A stretch of 34,422 nt of DNA from Mesolinea sp964536465 (GCA_964536465.1 CAZHXQ010000011.1:1-34422); one strand, 5' to 3'; shown: positions 1-9,046, counted from the first letter of the stretch. Notes: generated by a model not told the origin, from the letters alone. Program-made: numbers and translations.

Positions 1-759
1 CTGCCAATCTGGGGGATGCTGATGAGCGCTTTCAAAACAGACACCCAGATTACCGTCTCCCCCTTTTCTCTTCCTGAAACCTGGACGCTGGAAAACTTCC
101 AGCGCGCCTGGACCGTAGGAAAATTCAATATCTTCTTCAAGAACAGCGTCGTCGTGACTACTGCCGTGGTCACCAGCAGTGTATTTCTCTCGATTCTCAG
201 CGGATACGCCTTTGGGCAGCTGCCGATGCCCGGAAGAAGACTGCTTTTTCCCCTGATGCTGCTGGGCTATATGGTGCCATTCGAAGCGGTCATCATACCA
301 CTCTACAACTGGATGAACGCTTTAGGTTTTCGCAACACCTATTGGGCGCTTATTTTGCCTCAAGTTGGGCTGAGCGTTTCGTTTGGCACATTATGGATGG
401 CTTCCTTTTTCGATACCGCCCCTCAGGAACTGGTCGATGCCGCCACCATCGACGGTTGTAACCGTTGGCAGACGCTTTGGCTGATCCTCTGGCCGCTGGC
501 CAGGCCAGCCACGACCACCTTGATTGTACTGATCTTCATGTGGACCTGGAACGAGTTCTTGTTGGCACTGGTGATGGTGCAAACCGAAGCCATGCGCACC
601 CTGCCAGTCGGGTTGGCCTTCTTCCAGGGCAAGTACACTTCCAACCTGTCCCTCATGGCTGCCGGCGCAATTATTGTGGCTTTGCCGACCGTGTTGATTT
701 ACAGCGTTTTCCAACGCTTCTTTATCCGAGGCATGCTGGGCGGCGCGATAAAGGGGTAA
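1..759 (+). CDS. ABC transporter permease, MalG/carbohydrate type (5' end outside window)
   Basis: Inner-membrane permease of a binding-protein-dependent importer, probably for a sugar or oligosaccharide. The frame is open from base 1 and continues upstream of the window, so the N-terminus is missing; about 252 residues are visible. Several hydrophobic segments are present. The cytoplasmic loop that contacts the ATPase carries the EAA-type motif (ELVDAATIDGCNRWQ, encoded around 430-475). The last residues (RGMLGGAIKG) match the usual MalG-family end. The substrate cannot be read from the permease. Partner permease, binding protein and ATPase are not in view, although the family normally sits with them. 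No clear terminator follows before the next promoter. Confidence 0.93.
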   Translation: MPIWGMLMSAFKTDTQITVSPFSLPETWTLENFQRAWTVGKFNIFFKNSVVVTTAVVTSSVFLSILSGYAFGQLPMPGRRLLFPLMLLGYMVPFEAVIIPLYNWMNALGFRNTYWALILPQVGLSVSFGTLWMASFFDTAPQELVDAATIDGCNRWQTLWLILWPLARPATTTLIVLIFMWTWNEFLLALVMVQTEAMRTLPVGLAFFQGKYTSNLSLMAAGAIIVALPTVLIYSVFQRFFIRGMLGGAIKG

Positions 760-841
760 TCCTGCACTCTGAATGCCTGATTCCAGCCCAATCGTGCCTT
801 CCCATTTATAAAATTCTTATCCTCAACCCATATACACCACG

Positions 842-870
842 TTGAATTCGCCTCGATACTTCTTTATAAT
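842..870 (+). promoter_or_regulatory. sigma70-type promoter of the E1-E2 operon
   Basis: TTGAAT (842-847) and a perfect TATAAT (865-870) are separated by 17 bp. Transcription would start near 877, giving a leader of about 29 nt with a GGAG at 898-901 before the ATG at 906. This is one of the two best housekeeping promoter matches in the window. Confidence 0.75.
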
Positions 871-905
871 CTTTATAGTACAACAAATTAGCAGAGTGGA
901 GTCTC

Positions 906-3323
906 ATGACAGATAATATCCCTGAATACCCATTGACAGATGAACAATTAATCCACGATTACCGCTTAGGTTATCGTTCCCGCCAGGCCTCCATTATCGG
1001 TCGTCGTGAAGTCTTGACCGGTAAGGCTAAGTTTGGCATTTTCGGCGATGGCAAAGAGTTGATCCAACTCATTATTGCCCACCATTTTCGCCCCGGAGAC
1101 TGGCGCTCCGGTTACTACCGCGACCAGACCTGGATGATGGCACTGGGACTGCTCAGCCTGGAACAGTTTTTTGCGCAACTCTACGCGCATGCTGACCCTG
1201 ATTTCGACCCTCATTCCGGGGGTCGCAATATGAACGGTCACTTTGCCTCCCAACTCATTGACGAAAATGGGGAATGGCTCAGTCAGGTGGATCGCTACAA
1301 TTCATCGGCCGATGCTGCCCCCACCGCCAGCCAGATGCCTCGTTCAGTTGGCCTCGCTTATGCTTCGGTGCTTTACCGCCAGATTCCGGAACTGAAAGAG
1401 TTTGATAAATTCAGCCATAATGGCAATGAGGTCACCTGGGTTTCCATCGGCAACGCCTCAACCGCTGAGGGTCCCTTCTGGGAAGCAGTAAACGCTATCG
1501 GGGTACTTAAAGCCCCTGCGATTATCAGCATCTATGACGATGGCTACGGCATTTCTGTACCAAACCGTTTCCAAATGGTCAAAGAAAATATTTCCGCCAT
1601 CCTGGCAGGCTTTCAACGCATCCAGTGCCCGGCAGATAAATGTGACCGGGGATATGACCTTTATACCGTCAATGCCTGGGACTTCCCCGCCTTGTGGGAG
1701 GCCTACTCCAAGGCTGAACAAACTGCCCGTGAGTTTCACATCCCCTCCCTGATCCATGTCTGTGATGTCACCCAACCTCTCGGTCACTCCACCTCCGGTT
1801 CGCATGAACGTTACAAATCAAAAGAACGCCTGGAGTGGGAAGTAGAAAATGACAGTTTGAGCCACTTCCGACAATTTTTGGTGGACCACGGCGTAGCCAC
1901 GGATGAGCAATTCGACCAATGGGAGATTGAAGATAAGAAAACCGTGGAGCAGGCTCGCAAAAATGCCTGGGAGGCCTTCCAGGGTCCAATCAAAGAAACA
2001 CGCAAACAGGCCAGTGCGCTGATCAAGAATCTGGCTGAAAGTAAGCAGAGCCATCAAGCGGAGCTGAATGAAATCGAAACCAGGCTGATGAATGTCCCCG
2101 ATCCTCTTTATCGCGACATTGCCGAAAGCATGCATCAGGCTTTGGTGCTGAGTGCAGATTTTAGTAATGAGGAATGGCGCGAGTTATTCAATTTCGATAA
2201 ACAACTTGAAACTGACAAGCTCGAATACTACAACAAGTTTCTGTTTTCCGATTCAAAGCATTCTCCGCTGCTGGAAAAAGGCGTGGAAGCACAATACAGC
2301 GAAAATTCACCAATGGTGATGGGCTTCGAGGTTGTAAATGAAGCCTTTGACGAGATCCTCAAAAGAGAACCGCGGATGATTGCCTTTGGTGAGGACGTCG
2401 GCAACCTGGGCGACGTCAACCAGGGTTTCCGGGGGCTGCAGGAAAAGTACGGCACCTTGCGCGTGTCCGATACCGGTATACGCGAAGCAACCATTCTCGG
2501 TCAGGGCATCGGGCTGGCCCTGCGGGGGCTCCGGCCAATCGCTGAGATTCAATATCTCGATTACTTACTTTACGCCCTGCAGATTATGGCCGATGACCTT
2601 TCCAACTTGCGCTGGCGTTCCGCCGGCAGACAGCAGGCACCTCTGATCGTGCGCACGCGCGGTCATCGGCTGGAAGGAATTTTCCATTCCGGTTCTCCAA
2701 TGGCTGGCATTATCAACCTGGTCAGAGGGATGCACGTTTTGGTGCCGCGCAACATGACCCAGGCAGCCGGTTTCTATAACACCCTGATCGAAGGAGACGA
2801 CCCGGCCCTGGTTGTCGAAGTGCTCAATGGTTACCGCCTGAAAGAGCGCATGCCCGACAACATTGCCGAATTCAAATTGCCCTTAGGCGTGCCCGAAATC
2901 CTGCGCGAAGGCGAAGACCTGACATTGGTCACCTATGGTGCCACCGTCCGCATCGCTGAAAACGCTGTGGACATGCTTGCCAAGGTTGGCATCAAAGTTG
3001 AGCTGATTGATGTGCAGTCGCTCTTGCCCTTTGACCGCCCCGGAATAATCACAGAATCGATCAAGAAAACTTCGCGCGTCCTCTTCGTGGACGAAGATGT
3101 ACCCGGTGGTGCCAGCGCCTACATGCTGCAGCAGGTCATCGACAGGCAGGGCGCCTGGCAGTGGCTCGATTCGCCGCCGCAAGCCCTTTCAGCTGCCGAG
3201 CATCGCCCGTCTTATGGGACCGACGGCGACTATTACAGCAAACCAAACGCGGAATCAATTTTCGACAAAGTTTATGAAATCATGCACGAGAGCGATCCCA
3301 ACCGCTTTCCGATGATCGGATAA
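906..3323 (+). CDS. Fused 2-oxoacid dehydrogenase E1 (alpha-beta), probably branched-chain type
   Basis: Thiamine-diphosphate E1 component that decarboxylates a 2-oxoacid and passes the acyl group to lipoylated E2. At 805 residues it joins the usually separate alpha (about 1-400) and beta (about 465-805) subunits. The alpha part has the cofactor-binding region from G182 to the DDGYGIS segment at 211-217. The beta part has the FGEDVG segment near 494-499 and a transketolase C-terminal domain with VDEDVPGGASAYML. The usual metal ligands look exchanged: N183 stands where the GDG aspartate is expected and D211 where the first Asn of NN is expected. Start chosen at 906 with GGAG 5 nt upstream. E2 follows after 10 bp, so the two form an operon. 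Single-chain E1 enzymes are often annotated as branched-chain 2-oxoacid dehydrogenase, but pyruvate is not excluded. No E3 gene is in view. Confidence 0.9.
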   Translation: MTDNIPEYPLTDEQLIHDYRLGYRSRQASIIGRREVLTGKAKFGIFGDGKELIQLIIAHHFRPGDWRSGYYRDQTWMMALGLLSLEQFFAQLYAHADPDFDPHSGGRNMNGHFASQLIDENGEWLSQVDRYNSSADAAPTASQMPRSVGLAYASVLYRQIPELKEFDKFSHNGNEVTWVSIGNASTAEGPFWEAVNAIGVLKAPAIISIYDDGYGISVPNRFQMVKENISAILAGFQRIQCPADKCDRGYDLYTVNAWDFPALWEAYSKAEQTAREFHIPSLIHVCDVTQPLGHSTSGSHERYKSKERLEWEVENDSLSHFRQFLVDHGVATDEQFDQWEIEDKKTVEQARKNAWEAFQGPIKETRKQASALIKNLAESKQSHQAELNEIETRLMNVPDPLYRDIAESMHQALVLSADFSNEEWRELFNFDKQLETDKLEYYNKFLFSDSKHSPLLEKGVEAQYSENSPMVMGFEVVNEAFDEILKREPRMIAFGEDVGNLGDVNQGFRGLQEKYGTLRVSDTGIREATILGQGIGLALRGLRPIAEIQYLDYLLYALQIMADDLSNLRWRSAGRQQAPLIVRTRGHRLEGIFHSGSPMAGIINLVRGMHVLVPRNMTQAAGFYNTLIEGDDPALVVEVLNGYRLKERMPDNIAEFKLPLGVPEILREGEDLTLVTYGATVRIAENAVDMLAKVGIKVELIDVQSLLPFDRPGIITESIKKTSRVLFVDEDVPGGASAYMLQQVIDRQGAWQWLDSPPQALSAAEHRPSYGTDGDYYSKPNAESIFDKVYEIMHESDPNRFPMIG

Positions 3324-3333
3324 GGAGAACAAT

Positions 3334-4626
3334 ATGGCAACTAAATTAATCGCTCCAAGGACAGGAGAAGGTGTTGAGGAATTAACCGTCACTAACTGGT
3401 TAAAAGAAGTTGGTGACCAGGTTGAGGAGATGGAATCAATCCTCGAGATTGAAACCGATAAAGTCATCACAGAGTTTCCCAGCCCGGTGGCAGGAACTTT
3501 ATTGCGCATTGACGTGCCCGCGGGCAGTGTGGTCCAGGTCGGCGACAGCATGGGCCTGGTGGGCGACCCTGACGAGCCCTTGGCAGAGGCGGAGCAGCCC
3601 GAGCCTGAGACCGAAGAGCCTAAACAGTCCGCAGATGAGCCCCAGACGACTTCGGAAGCTGTGACAGCGCCAGAAGAAGAACCCATTCATTCAGCCAAAG
3701 CTGAAAAGAAGACTGACAGGTCCGCGTTTCTTTCACCGTTGGTAAAGAAAATGCTTGAAGAACACGAGCTTGACCCTGATCAGATCGATGGCACTGGGTC
3801 AGGAGGTCGCATTACCAAACAGGATGTCGAAGACTATCTTGCTTCACCAAAAGAAGAGACCCGAAAAACTCCCAAACCCAAAGCCAAACCGGTTCAACCA
3901 ACAAAGACGGTTAGCATTCCCAGCGACACACCCGGGCAATTGATTCCCCACACATCCACCCGCAGACAAATCGCGGCACATATGGTGAATTCTGTGCAGA
4001 CTTCCCCACACGTTCTGACTGTGATGGAAGCAGACATGAGTCGGGTGCTGGCTCACCGCAGGACCAACAAACAGAAGTTTGCCGAAGACGGCGTCAATCT
4101 GACCCTGACTGCTTACTTTGTCTGGGCCATCGCCAGGGCATTGAGCAACCATAAAATAATTAACGCGACCTGGACCGACGAGGGCGTCTTTGCCTATAGC
4201 GATATTAATATAGGTATGGCTGTCGCGCTGAATGACGGCGGACTGATTGTCCCGGTTATCCGCCAGGCACAAAACCTATCCTTAAAGGGCATGGCCACCA
4301 AAATCAACGATCTGGCTGATCGCGCCCGTTCCAAAAAACTATCGCCCGATGAAGTACGTGGAGGCACCTTTACCCTGACCAATCACGGCACGGCGGGTTC
4401 GCTCTTTGCGATGCCCATCATCAACCAGCCTCAACTGGGCATACTTGGTACGGGTATGATGCAGAAACGAGCGATTGTTGTCACTGACGAAAACGGCAAC
4501 GACGCGATCGCCATCCGCCCGATGGTCTACCTTTCACTCGTTTTCGATCACCGTGCCATCGATGGCGAAAGTGGTGATAACTTCTTGTTTGAGGTCAAAA
4601 AGATACTGGAAAGCTGGCCGGAATAG
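3334..4626 (+). CDS. 2-oxoacid dehydrogenase E2 (dihydrolipoamide acyltransferase)
   Basis: Core acyltransferase of the 2-oxoacid dehydrogenase complex; it moves the acyl group from its lipoyl arm to CoA. The 430 residues hold three domains in order. A single lipoyl domain (1-78) has the lipoylation lysine K43 in the ETDKV context. An acidic and Pro-rich linker leads to a peripheral-subunit-binding domain (about 130-169). After a second Lys/Pro linker comes the catalytic domain (about 205-430), with the active-site DHRAIDG motif (H406, D410). The ribosome binding site AAGGAG (3322-3327) overlaps the stop of E1, showing tight coupling. A strong terminator follows at 4689-4739. The subunit-binding domain implies an E3 partner, which must be encoded elsewhere. 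Confidence 0.93.
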   Translation: MATKLIAPRTGEGVEELTVTNWLKEVGDQVEEMESILEIETDKVITEFPSPVAGTLLRIDVPAGSVVQVGDSMGLVGDPDEPLAEAEQPEPETEEPKQSADEPQTTSEAVTAPEEEPIHSAKAEKKTDRSAFLSPLVKKMLEEHELDPDQIDGTGSGGRITKQDVEDYLASPKEETRKTPKPKAKPVQPTKTVSIPSDTPGQLIPHTSTRRQIAAHMVNSVQTSPHVLTVMEADMSRVLAHRRTNKQKFAEDGVNLTLTAYFVWAIARALSNHKIINATWTDEGVFAYSDINIGMAVALNDGGLIVPVIRQAQNLSLKGMATKINDLADRARSKKLSPDEVRGGTFTLTNHGTAGSLFAMPIINQPQLGILGTGMMQKRAIVVTDENGNDAIAIRPMVYLSLVFDHRAIDGESGDNFLFEVKKILESWPE

Positions 4627-4688
4627 ACCGCCAATTATTTCGATAAAGGTTGCCTGATCCGAACTGATTAAAATGCGAAAGTCACCTG

Positions 4689-4739
4689 ACCTGTCCCCTC
4701 CGGACAAAATCTGATGTCGCTTGAGGGGGCAGGTTTTTT
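4689..4739 (+). terminator. Rho-independent terminator of the E1-E2 operon
   Basis: Stem 4689-4700 pairs with 4723-4734 over 12 bp (one G-U wobble), with a 22-nt loop, followed directly by a run of six T (4734-4739). It lies 62 nt after the E2 stop. Confidence 0.85.
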
Positions 4740-4842
4740 AAGTTCAAACGCCCTTAAAATCCTTCAGCCTTTCATCGGCTAACGCAAACAAGAAACTGTA
4801 ATCCGGGCAACCTCTGATAGAATTCATGCCAAGGAGATTATC

Positions 4843-5355
4843 ATGACACACAAACAATGGGCAAAAGCCCCGGACTTCAAGCTCGACCTCAAAAAAAACT
4901 ATTCAGCCACACTCAAGACTGACAAAGGTGATATCAAGGTAGCGCTGTTTGCCAGTAAAGTGCCGAACACGGTCAACAACTTCGTATTTCTGGCTCGTCA
5001 AGGTTACTACGACGGCACCATCTTCCACCGCGTGATTAACGATTTCATGGTTCAGGGTGGCGACCCTACCGGCACCGGTCGTGGCGGTCCTGGTTACTCT
5101 TTCAAGGATGAATTTGACCCCACGCTCAAACACGACAAACCTGGCATTCTCTCGATGGCAAACGCCGGTCCCAACACCAACGGTTCGCAATTTTTTATCA
5201 CTCATCTGCCCACCCCCTGGCTGGACAACAAGCACGCCGTCTTTGGCGAGGTGGTTGAAGGTTTGGATGTGCTCCTATCCATTCCCGCGCGCGACCCCAT
5301 GATGGTGAACTCCCCCGCGGTCAAACTTCATACTGTCGAGATCAGCGAAGAGTAA
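4843..5355 (+). CDS. Peptidyl-prolyl cis-trans isomerase, cyclophilin type
   Basis: Cytoplasmic proline isomerase assisting protein folding. The 170-residue protein is a single cyclophilin domain with the family blocks FHRVI and FMVQGGDPTGTGRGG (active-site Arg and Phe regions), ANAGPNTNGSQFFIT and the Trp-containing TPWLDNKHAVFGEV. No signal peptide or membrane segment is present. AAGGAG at 4831-4836 sits 6 nt before the ATG. A TGATAGAAT (4815-4823) resembles an extended -10 but would leave a very short leader. hutH follows after 17 bp, so the two are probably co-transcribed; I see no functional link between them. Confidence 0.95.
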   Translation: MTHKQWAKAPDFKLDLKKNYSATLKTDKGDIKVALFASKVPNTVNNFVFLARQGYYDGTIFHRVINDFMVQGGDPTGTGRGGPGYSFKDEFDPTLKHDKPGILSMANAGPNTNGSQFFITHLPTPWLDNKHAVFGEVVEGLDVLLSIPARDPMMVNSPAVKLHTVEISEE

Positions 5356-5372
5356 GCAGAAAGAGGGGCATA

Positions 5373-6899
5373 GTGGCAGAAATATCGATTACGGGTCGTG
5401 ACCTGACAATCGAGCAGGTTGTAAAGGTAGCTGATGACCCGGGAGTCATGGTAAAAATTGCGCCAGATGCCATCCCCGGAATCACCCGCGCAGCCGAAGC
5501 CGTTCAGCAATTCATTCGTGAAGGGCGCATTGCCTACGGCATCACCACAGGTTTCGGGGCTTTCAAAGACAAACTGATCTCGGTCGATGAGGTCGAAAAG
5601 CTGCAAGAAAACATCATCCTCAGCCATGCCGTAGGTGTCGGCCCGACCTTAGATGACCGCACCGTTCGGGCAATGATGCTGATCCGTGCCAACACGCTCG
5701 CGAAAGGCCATAGCGGCATCCGCCTCCAAACCATCCAGCTGCTTCTCGCCTTGCTAAATCACAACATTCTGCCGGTCATCCCCTCAAAGGGCTCGCTGGG
5801 TGCCAGTGGCGACCTGGCTCCCCTGGCGCATATGTCACTGCCTCTGCTGGGTATCGGACAGGTGAAAATGGATGGGCAGCTGCTTGAAGCAAGCGACGCT
5901 CTTCACAATGCCAACCTTGCCCCAATCCAGCTGGCAGCCAAAGAGGGACTTGCGCTGACCAATGGCACCACCATGATGACCGCTATCGGCGCGCTCCTGG
6001 TAGATGGCGCCGAATCACTGATCAGTAGCGCTAACTGCGCCGGCGCGTTGACGATTGAGGCTCAAAATGGCACGCAGCGAGCTTTTTTAACACAGCTGCA
6101 TGAGGCCCGCCCACAAAAATTTCAGGTTGAAACTGCCGCCCAAATCCGCAAACTTCTGCGAGGCAGCCAACTTACCCGCCCAGACGATTCCATCAACGTC
6201 CAGGATGCCTACACCCTGCGCTGCATTCCTCAGGTTCATGGAGCGGTTCACAGCGTAATCGACTATGCCAGGTCGGTTGTGGAAACCGAACTTAACTCGG
6301 TCACGGATAACCCCCTGCTCTTCTTCGACCAGCATGGCAATGTTGAAATCATTTCTGGGGGCAATTTTCACGGTGAACCTCTGGCGTTGGCACTGGATTT
6401 TTTGGCAATCGCCCTGACAGATTTGGGCAATATGTCCGAAAGACGCATCGCCAAGCTAATCGACATCAATACCCAACTCTACCCGCCATTCCTTGCTGCC
6501 AGGGGCGGGTTGAACTCCGGGTTTATGCTGCTGCAATACACCGCTGCCGCCCTCACTTCGGAAAACAAAACCCTCTCCCACCCTGCCAGTACGGATTCCA
6601 TTCCTTCATCAGGAAATGTGGAAGATCATGTCAGCATGGGCGCCAACGCGGCAAACCACTGCCTCCAGGTGCTTGAAAATGTAACCTCGATCATCGCCAT
6701 CGAACTAATGGCTGCTGCCCAGGCGGTCGATTTCAGACTTCTCGAGAAGTCTCACCTGCGACTTGGCGCGGGAACCTCTGCGGCTATGCGCAAAGTGCGC
6801 GAAATTGTGCCTTTCTTCAACGAGGACGCCTTCGTGCAGCCCTACCTGCTCAAGTTGACAGACCTGGTAGGCTCAGGAGCATTTTGTAAACTTGGGTGA
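5373..6899 (+). CDS. hutH: Histidine ammonia-lyase
   Basis: Removes ammonia from L-histidine to give urocanate, the first step of histidine catabolism. The 508-residue length is normal. Ala144-Ser145-Gly146 is the tripeptide that cyclises into the MIO electrophile, inside the block GSLGASGDLAPLAHMS. Y55 lies in the YGITTGFGAF segment. The selectivity pair S84-H85 matches histidine-specific lyases rather than tyrosine or phenylalanine lyases. Translation starts at GTG 5373, with AGAGGGG (5362-5368) upstream; no in-frame ATG is better placed. hutU, hutI and a hut regulator are absent from the window, so the rest of the pathway must lie elsewhere, or urocanate is used differently. Confidence 0.93.
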   Translation: MAEISITGRDLTIEQVVKVADDPGVMVKIAPDAIPGITRAAEAVQQFIREGRIAYGITTGFGAFKDKLISVDEVEKLQENIILSHAVGVGPTLDDRTVRAMMLIRANTLAKGHSGIRLQTIQLLLALLNHNILPVIPSKGSLGASGDLAPLAHMSLPLLGIGQVKMDGQLLEASDALHNANLAPIQLAAKEGLALTNGTTMMTAIGALLVDGAESLISSANCAGALTIEAQNGTQRAFLTQLHEARPQKFQVETAAQIRKLLRGSQLTRPDDSINVQDAYTLRCIPQVHGAVHSVIDYARSVVETELNSVTDNPLLFFDQHGNVEIISGGNFHGEPLALALDFLAIALTDLGNMSERRIAKLIDINTQLYPPFLAARGGLNSGFMLLQYTAAALTSENKTLSHPASTDSIPSSGNVEDHVSMGANAANHCLQVLENVTSIIAIELMAAAQAVDFRLLEKSHLRLGAGTSAAMRKVREIVPFFNEDAFVQPYLLKLTDLVGSGAFCKLG

Positions 6900-6940
6900 G
6901 CTCTGTTGAGTGGGGCTTGCCGGCCCATAGAGAATAAACC

Positions 6941-7951
6941 TTACTCCCAGATTCCCTCGATCACCTGCCCGCAGTTGGGGCAGGAACCCTGATCGAGTTG
7001 ATTTTTCATGATCAAGCCTGAACTTCTCGCCACCAACAGCTCAGCGCACTGCGGACAAAAAGTGTCTTCTCGCGCTCCCGAATTGCCCCTGTATACGTAC
7101 TTTAATCCCGCCTGCTTGCCTGTTTTAAATGCTCGGGCAATTACACCTGGATCTGTAGCCGGGATTTCTCTGAACTGTGGCTGCGGAAAATAACGGCTGA
7201 TATGCCAGGGAGTATCCCGTCCCAGGTCATTGGCAATAAACTCTGCCAGACCGTTAATCTGTACGTCATCATCATTGATGCCCGGGATCAATAAAGTGGT
7301 CACTTCCAGCCAGACTCCCGCCTGCTTCAGTTTACGGCAATTGTCCAGAATCGGCTGCAGGTGCGCGCCTGTAAACTTGCGATGGATAGTTTCGTCAAAA
7401 GCCTTCAAGTCAACATTGATCGCGTCCAGCATGGGCAGGTATTCATCCAGCATGGTATCACTCATATATCCATTGCTGACCCAAACATTCTTCAACCCCG
7501 CTTCACTGGACAGTCTGGAAACATCCTGGGCATATTCGTAAAAAATGGTCGGCTCGGTATAGGTATAAGCGATACTCTGACAACCGCTTCTTCGCGCGGC
7601 TTCTACCACCTCCTCTGGAGCAGTATAGGCCAGATTCTCAGGGTTATTGCGGCTGGACGCCTGGGAAATTTCCCAGTTTTGACACCAGGAACAACGCAAA
7701 TTGCAGCCGGGAGCGGCAATGGAATAAGAGTGACTGCCCGGAAGGAAATGGAAAAGGGGTTTTTTCTCGATCGGGTCAATATGGGCAGCAATTAATTTAC
7801 CGTAATTCAGGCTGTACAACTGCCCGTCAAGATTTTTCCGGACACCGCAAATGCCTCTTCTGCCTTCGCGAATGCTGCAAAAATGATGGCAGAGGCGGCA
7901 GTCTACCCCTTTCTGCTTTGAAGCATCCTGCCAAAGACTTGCCTTGTGCAT
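6941..7951 (-). CDS. amrS: AmmeMemoRadiSam-system radical SAM enzyme
   Basis: Radical SAM protein of the AmrS family (formerly annotated as pyruvate-formate-lyase-activating-like). The Fe-S/SAM motif is C83-x3-C87-x2-C90 (CNLRCSWC). An N-terminal four-Cys cluster (C18, C21, C25, C35) precedes it, and a C-terminal zinc-ribbon-like pair of CxxC motifs follows (C299/C302 and C324/C327). The 336-residue length fits. AAGGAGG lies just before the ATG and overlaps the stop of the upstream dehydrogenase gene, 9 bp away, so they form an operon. The usual partner (AmmeMemo/MEMO1-like) is not in the window. The physiological substrate of this family is not settled to my knowledge, so the call is a family call only. 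Confidence 0.9.
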   Translation of the reverse strand: MHKASLWQDASKQKGVDCRLCHHFCSIREGRRGICGVRKNLDGQLYSLNYGKLIAAHIDPIEKKPLFHFLPGSHSYSIAAPGCNLRCSWCQNWEISQASSRNNPENLAYTAPEEVVEAARRSGCQSIAYTYTEPTIFYEYAQDVSRLSSEAGLKNVWVSNGYMSDTMLDEYLPMLDAINVDLKAFDETIHRKFTGAHLQPILDNCRKLKQAGVWLEVTTLLIPGINDDDVQINGLAEFIANDLGRDTPWHISRYFPQPQFREIPATDPGVIARAFKTGKQAGLKYVYRGNSGAREDTFCPQCAELLVARSSGLIMKNQLDQGSCPNCGQVIEGIWE

Positions 7952-7960
7952 TTTTCCTCC

Positions 7961-8857
7961 TTAAGTCGTGCTCAACTCCTCGTCGTTAAGTTGTTCAATG
8001 ATCTGGATCACCGCCGAGTTATCCAGGTCACCACTGCCCGATGCGACCAATGCGTTAAACAGTTGAGCGTTCAACGCTGTGACAGGCAGAACGGCCTGAT
8101 AATCGCGGGCGGTATCCATGACAATATTAAGATCCTTGGCTTGCAGCCTGGATTTAAAACCTGGCTCGCGGTTGCCAGCAAACAGACGCTGAGGCTTGTT
8201 GTCCAGCGTCCAGCATTGTGCCGCGCCGCCCCGGATGGCAGCGATCACCTTCTGAGGATCCACGCCGGCTCTTTGAGCAAAAATCAGCAATTCGGCCTCA
8301 GCCACCATTTGCGCCGCGACCATAATTTGGTTTGCCGCCTTCGCCACCTGCCCTGCGCCAGGCCCGCCCACATGGGTTATGCTTTTGCCGACCACTGACA
8401 GGATCGGCAGCACTTTTTCAAGTGCCTCGGTATCTCCGCCTACCATGATCGAAAGAGTGCCGTTCTTGGCGCCAATATCACCGCCACTCACGGGTGCGTC
8501 GAGCGCGGCAACAGCTTTTTCTTTTAACGCATCATAAATTCTGCGGCTTGCAGTTGCCTTGATGGTGGAGTGGTCCACTAAAACCATTCCGGGATGGGCA
8601 CCTTCAATCACACCGTTTTTTCCCAGCACGACTTCCAGAACGTCAGCTGTGTCCGAGACGTTTATAAAGATCACTTCTGATTTGCGTGCTACTTCAGCGG
8701 GCGTTTCTGCCAGGCTGGCACCTGAAGCAATCAACTTTTCCGTTTTGCTGACTGTTCGATTGTAGACAATCAGCGCATATCCTGCTCTGATCAAATTCTC
8801 CGCCATGGGTCCGCCCATGGTGCCGAGTCCGATGTAACCAATTCTAATTTTTGTCAT
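7961..8857 (-). CDS. NAD(P)-dependent beta-hydroxyacid dehydrogenase (3-hydroxyisobutyrate dehydrogenase / tartronate semialdehyde reductase family)
   Basis: Cytoplasmic oxidoreductase interconverting a beta-hydroxyacid and its semialdehyde. A Rossmann motif GLGTMGGPMAENL begins near residue 10. The substrate-binding DAPVSGG is at 120-126 and the catalytic lysine is K173 in GAGQVAKAANQ. The frame is open further upstream, but the start at 8857 is preferred: AAAGGAG lies at 8864-8870, the Rossmann fold begins right after it, and the extra 26 residues are not family-like. This gives 298 residues, the normal length. It is the first gene of an operon with amrS. The substrate could be 3-hydroxyisobutyrate (valine breakdown, matching the dehydrogenase complex nearby) or tartronate semialdehyde; sequence alone does not decide. 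Confidence 0.9.
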   Translation of the reverse strand: MTKIRIGYIGLGTMGGPMAENLIRAGYALIVYNRTVSKTEKLIASGASLAETPAEVARKSEVIFINVSDTADVLEVVLGKNGVIEGAHPGMVLVDHSTIKATASRRIYDALKEKAVAALDAPVSGGDIGAKNGTLSIMVGGDTEALEKVLPILSVVGKSITHVGGPGAGQVAKAANQIMVAAQMVAEAELLIFAQRAGVDPQKVIAAIRGGAAQCWTLDNKPQRLFAGNREPGFKSRLQAKDLNIVMDTARDYQAVLPVTALNAQLFNALVASGSGDLDNSAVIQIIEQLNDEELSTT

Positions 8858-8876
8858 GGAGAGCTCCTTTATGACA

Positions 8877-8882
8877 ATTATA
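8877..8882 (-). promoter_or_regulatory. -10 element of the dehydrogenase-amrS operon
   Basis: A perfect TATAAT on the minus strand lies 19 bp upstream of the start codon, just ahead of the AAAGGAG. No good -35 is found at 16-18 bp, so the assignment rests on the -10 alone. Confidence 0.4.
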
Positions 8883-9046
8883 GTCAGTAAGCGGGCAGAC
8901 AGCGGGAGAATGGATGGTTTATTCCTGCTTGTCAAACGATTATCTTAACAACCAATCTCAGATCACAACACCAATCCTGCGCTTTCCATCCCGACAGGCT
9001 CTAAACGTAACCTGGAGCAACAATTCCATTATCAAAAGGATGAATG

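Noticed and set aside
6900..6940. Terminator between the convergent hutH and amrS genes
   Set aside because: Only a 4-bp stem around GGGC/GCCC can be drawn and there is no T-run on either strand.
8858..8935. Longer N-terminus for the beta-hydroxyacid dehydrogenase
   Set aside because: The extra 26 residues precede a good ribosome site and contain the putative -10 TATAAT. The Rossmann motif follows the shorter start at the normal distance.
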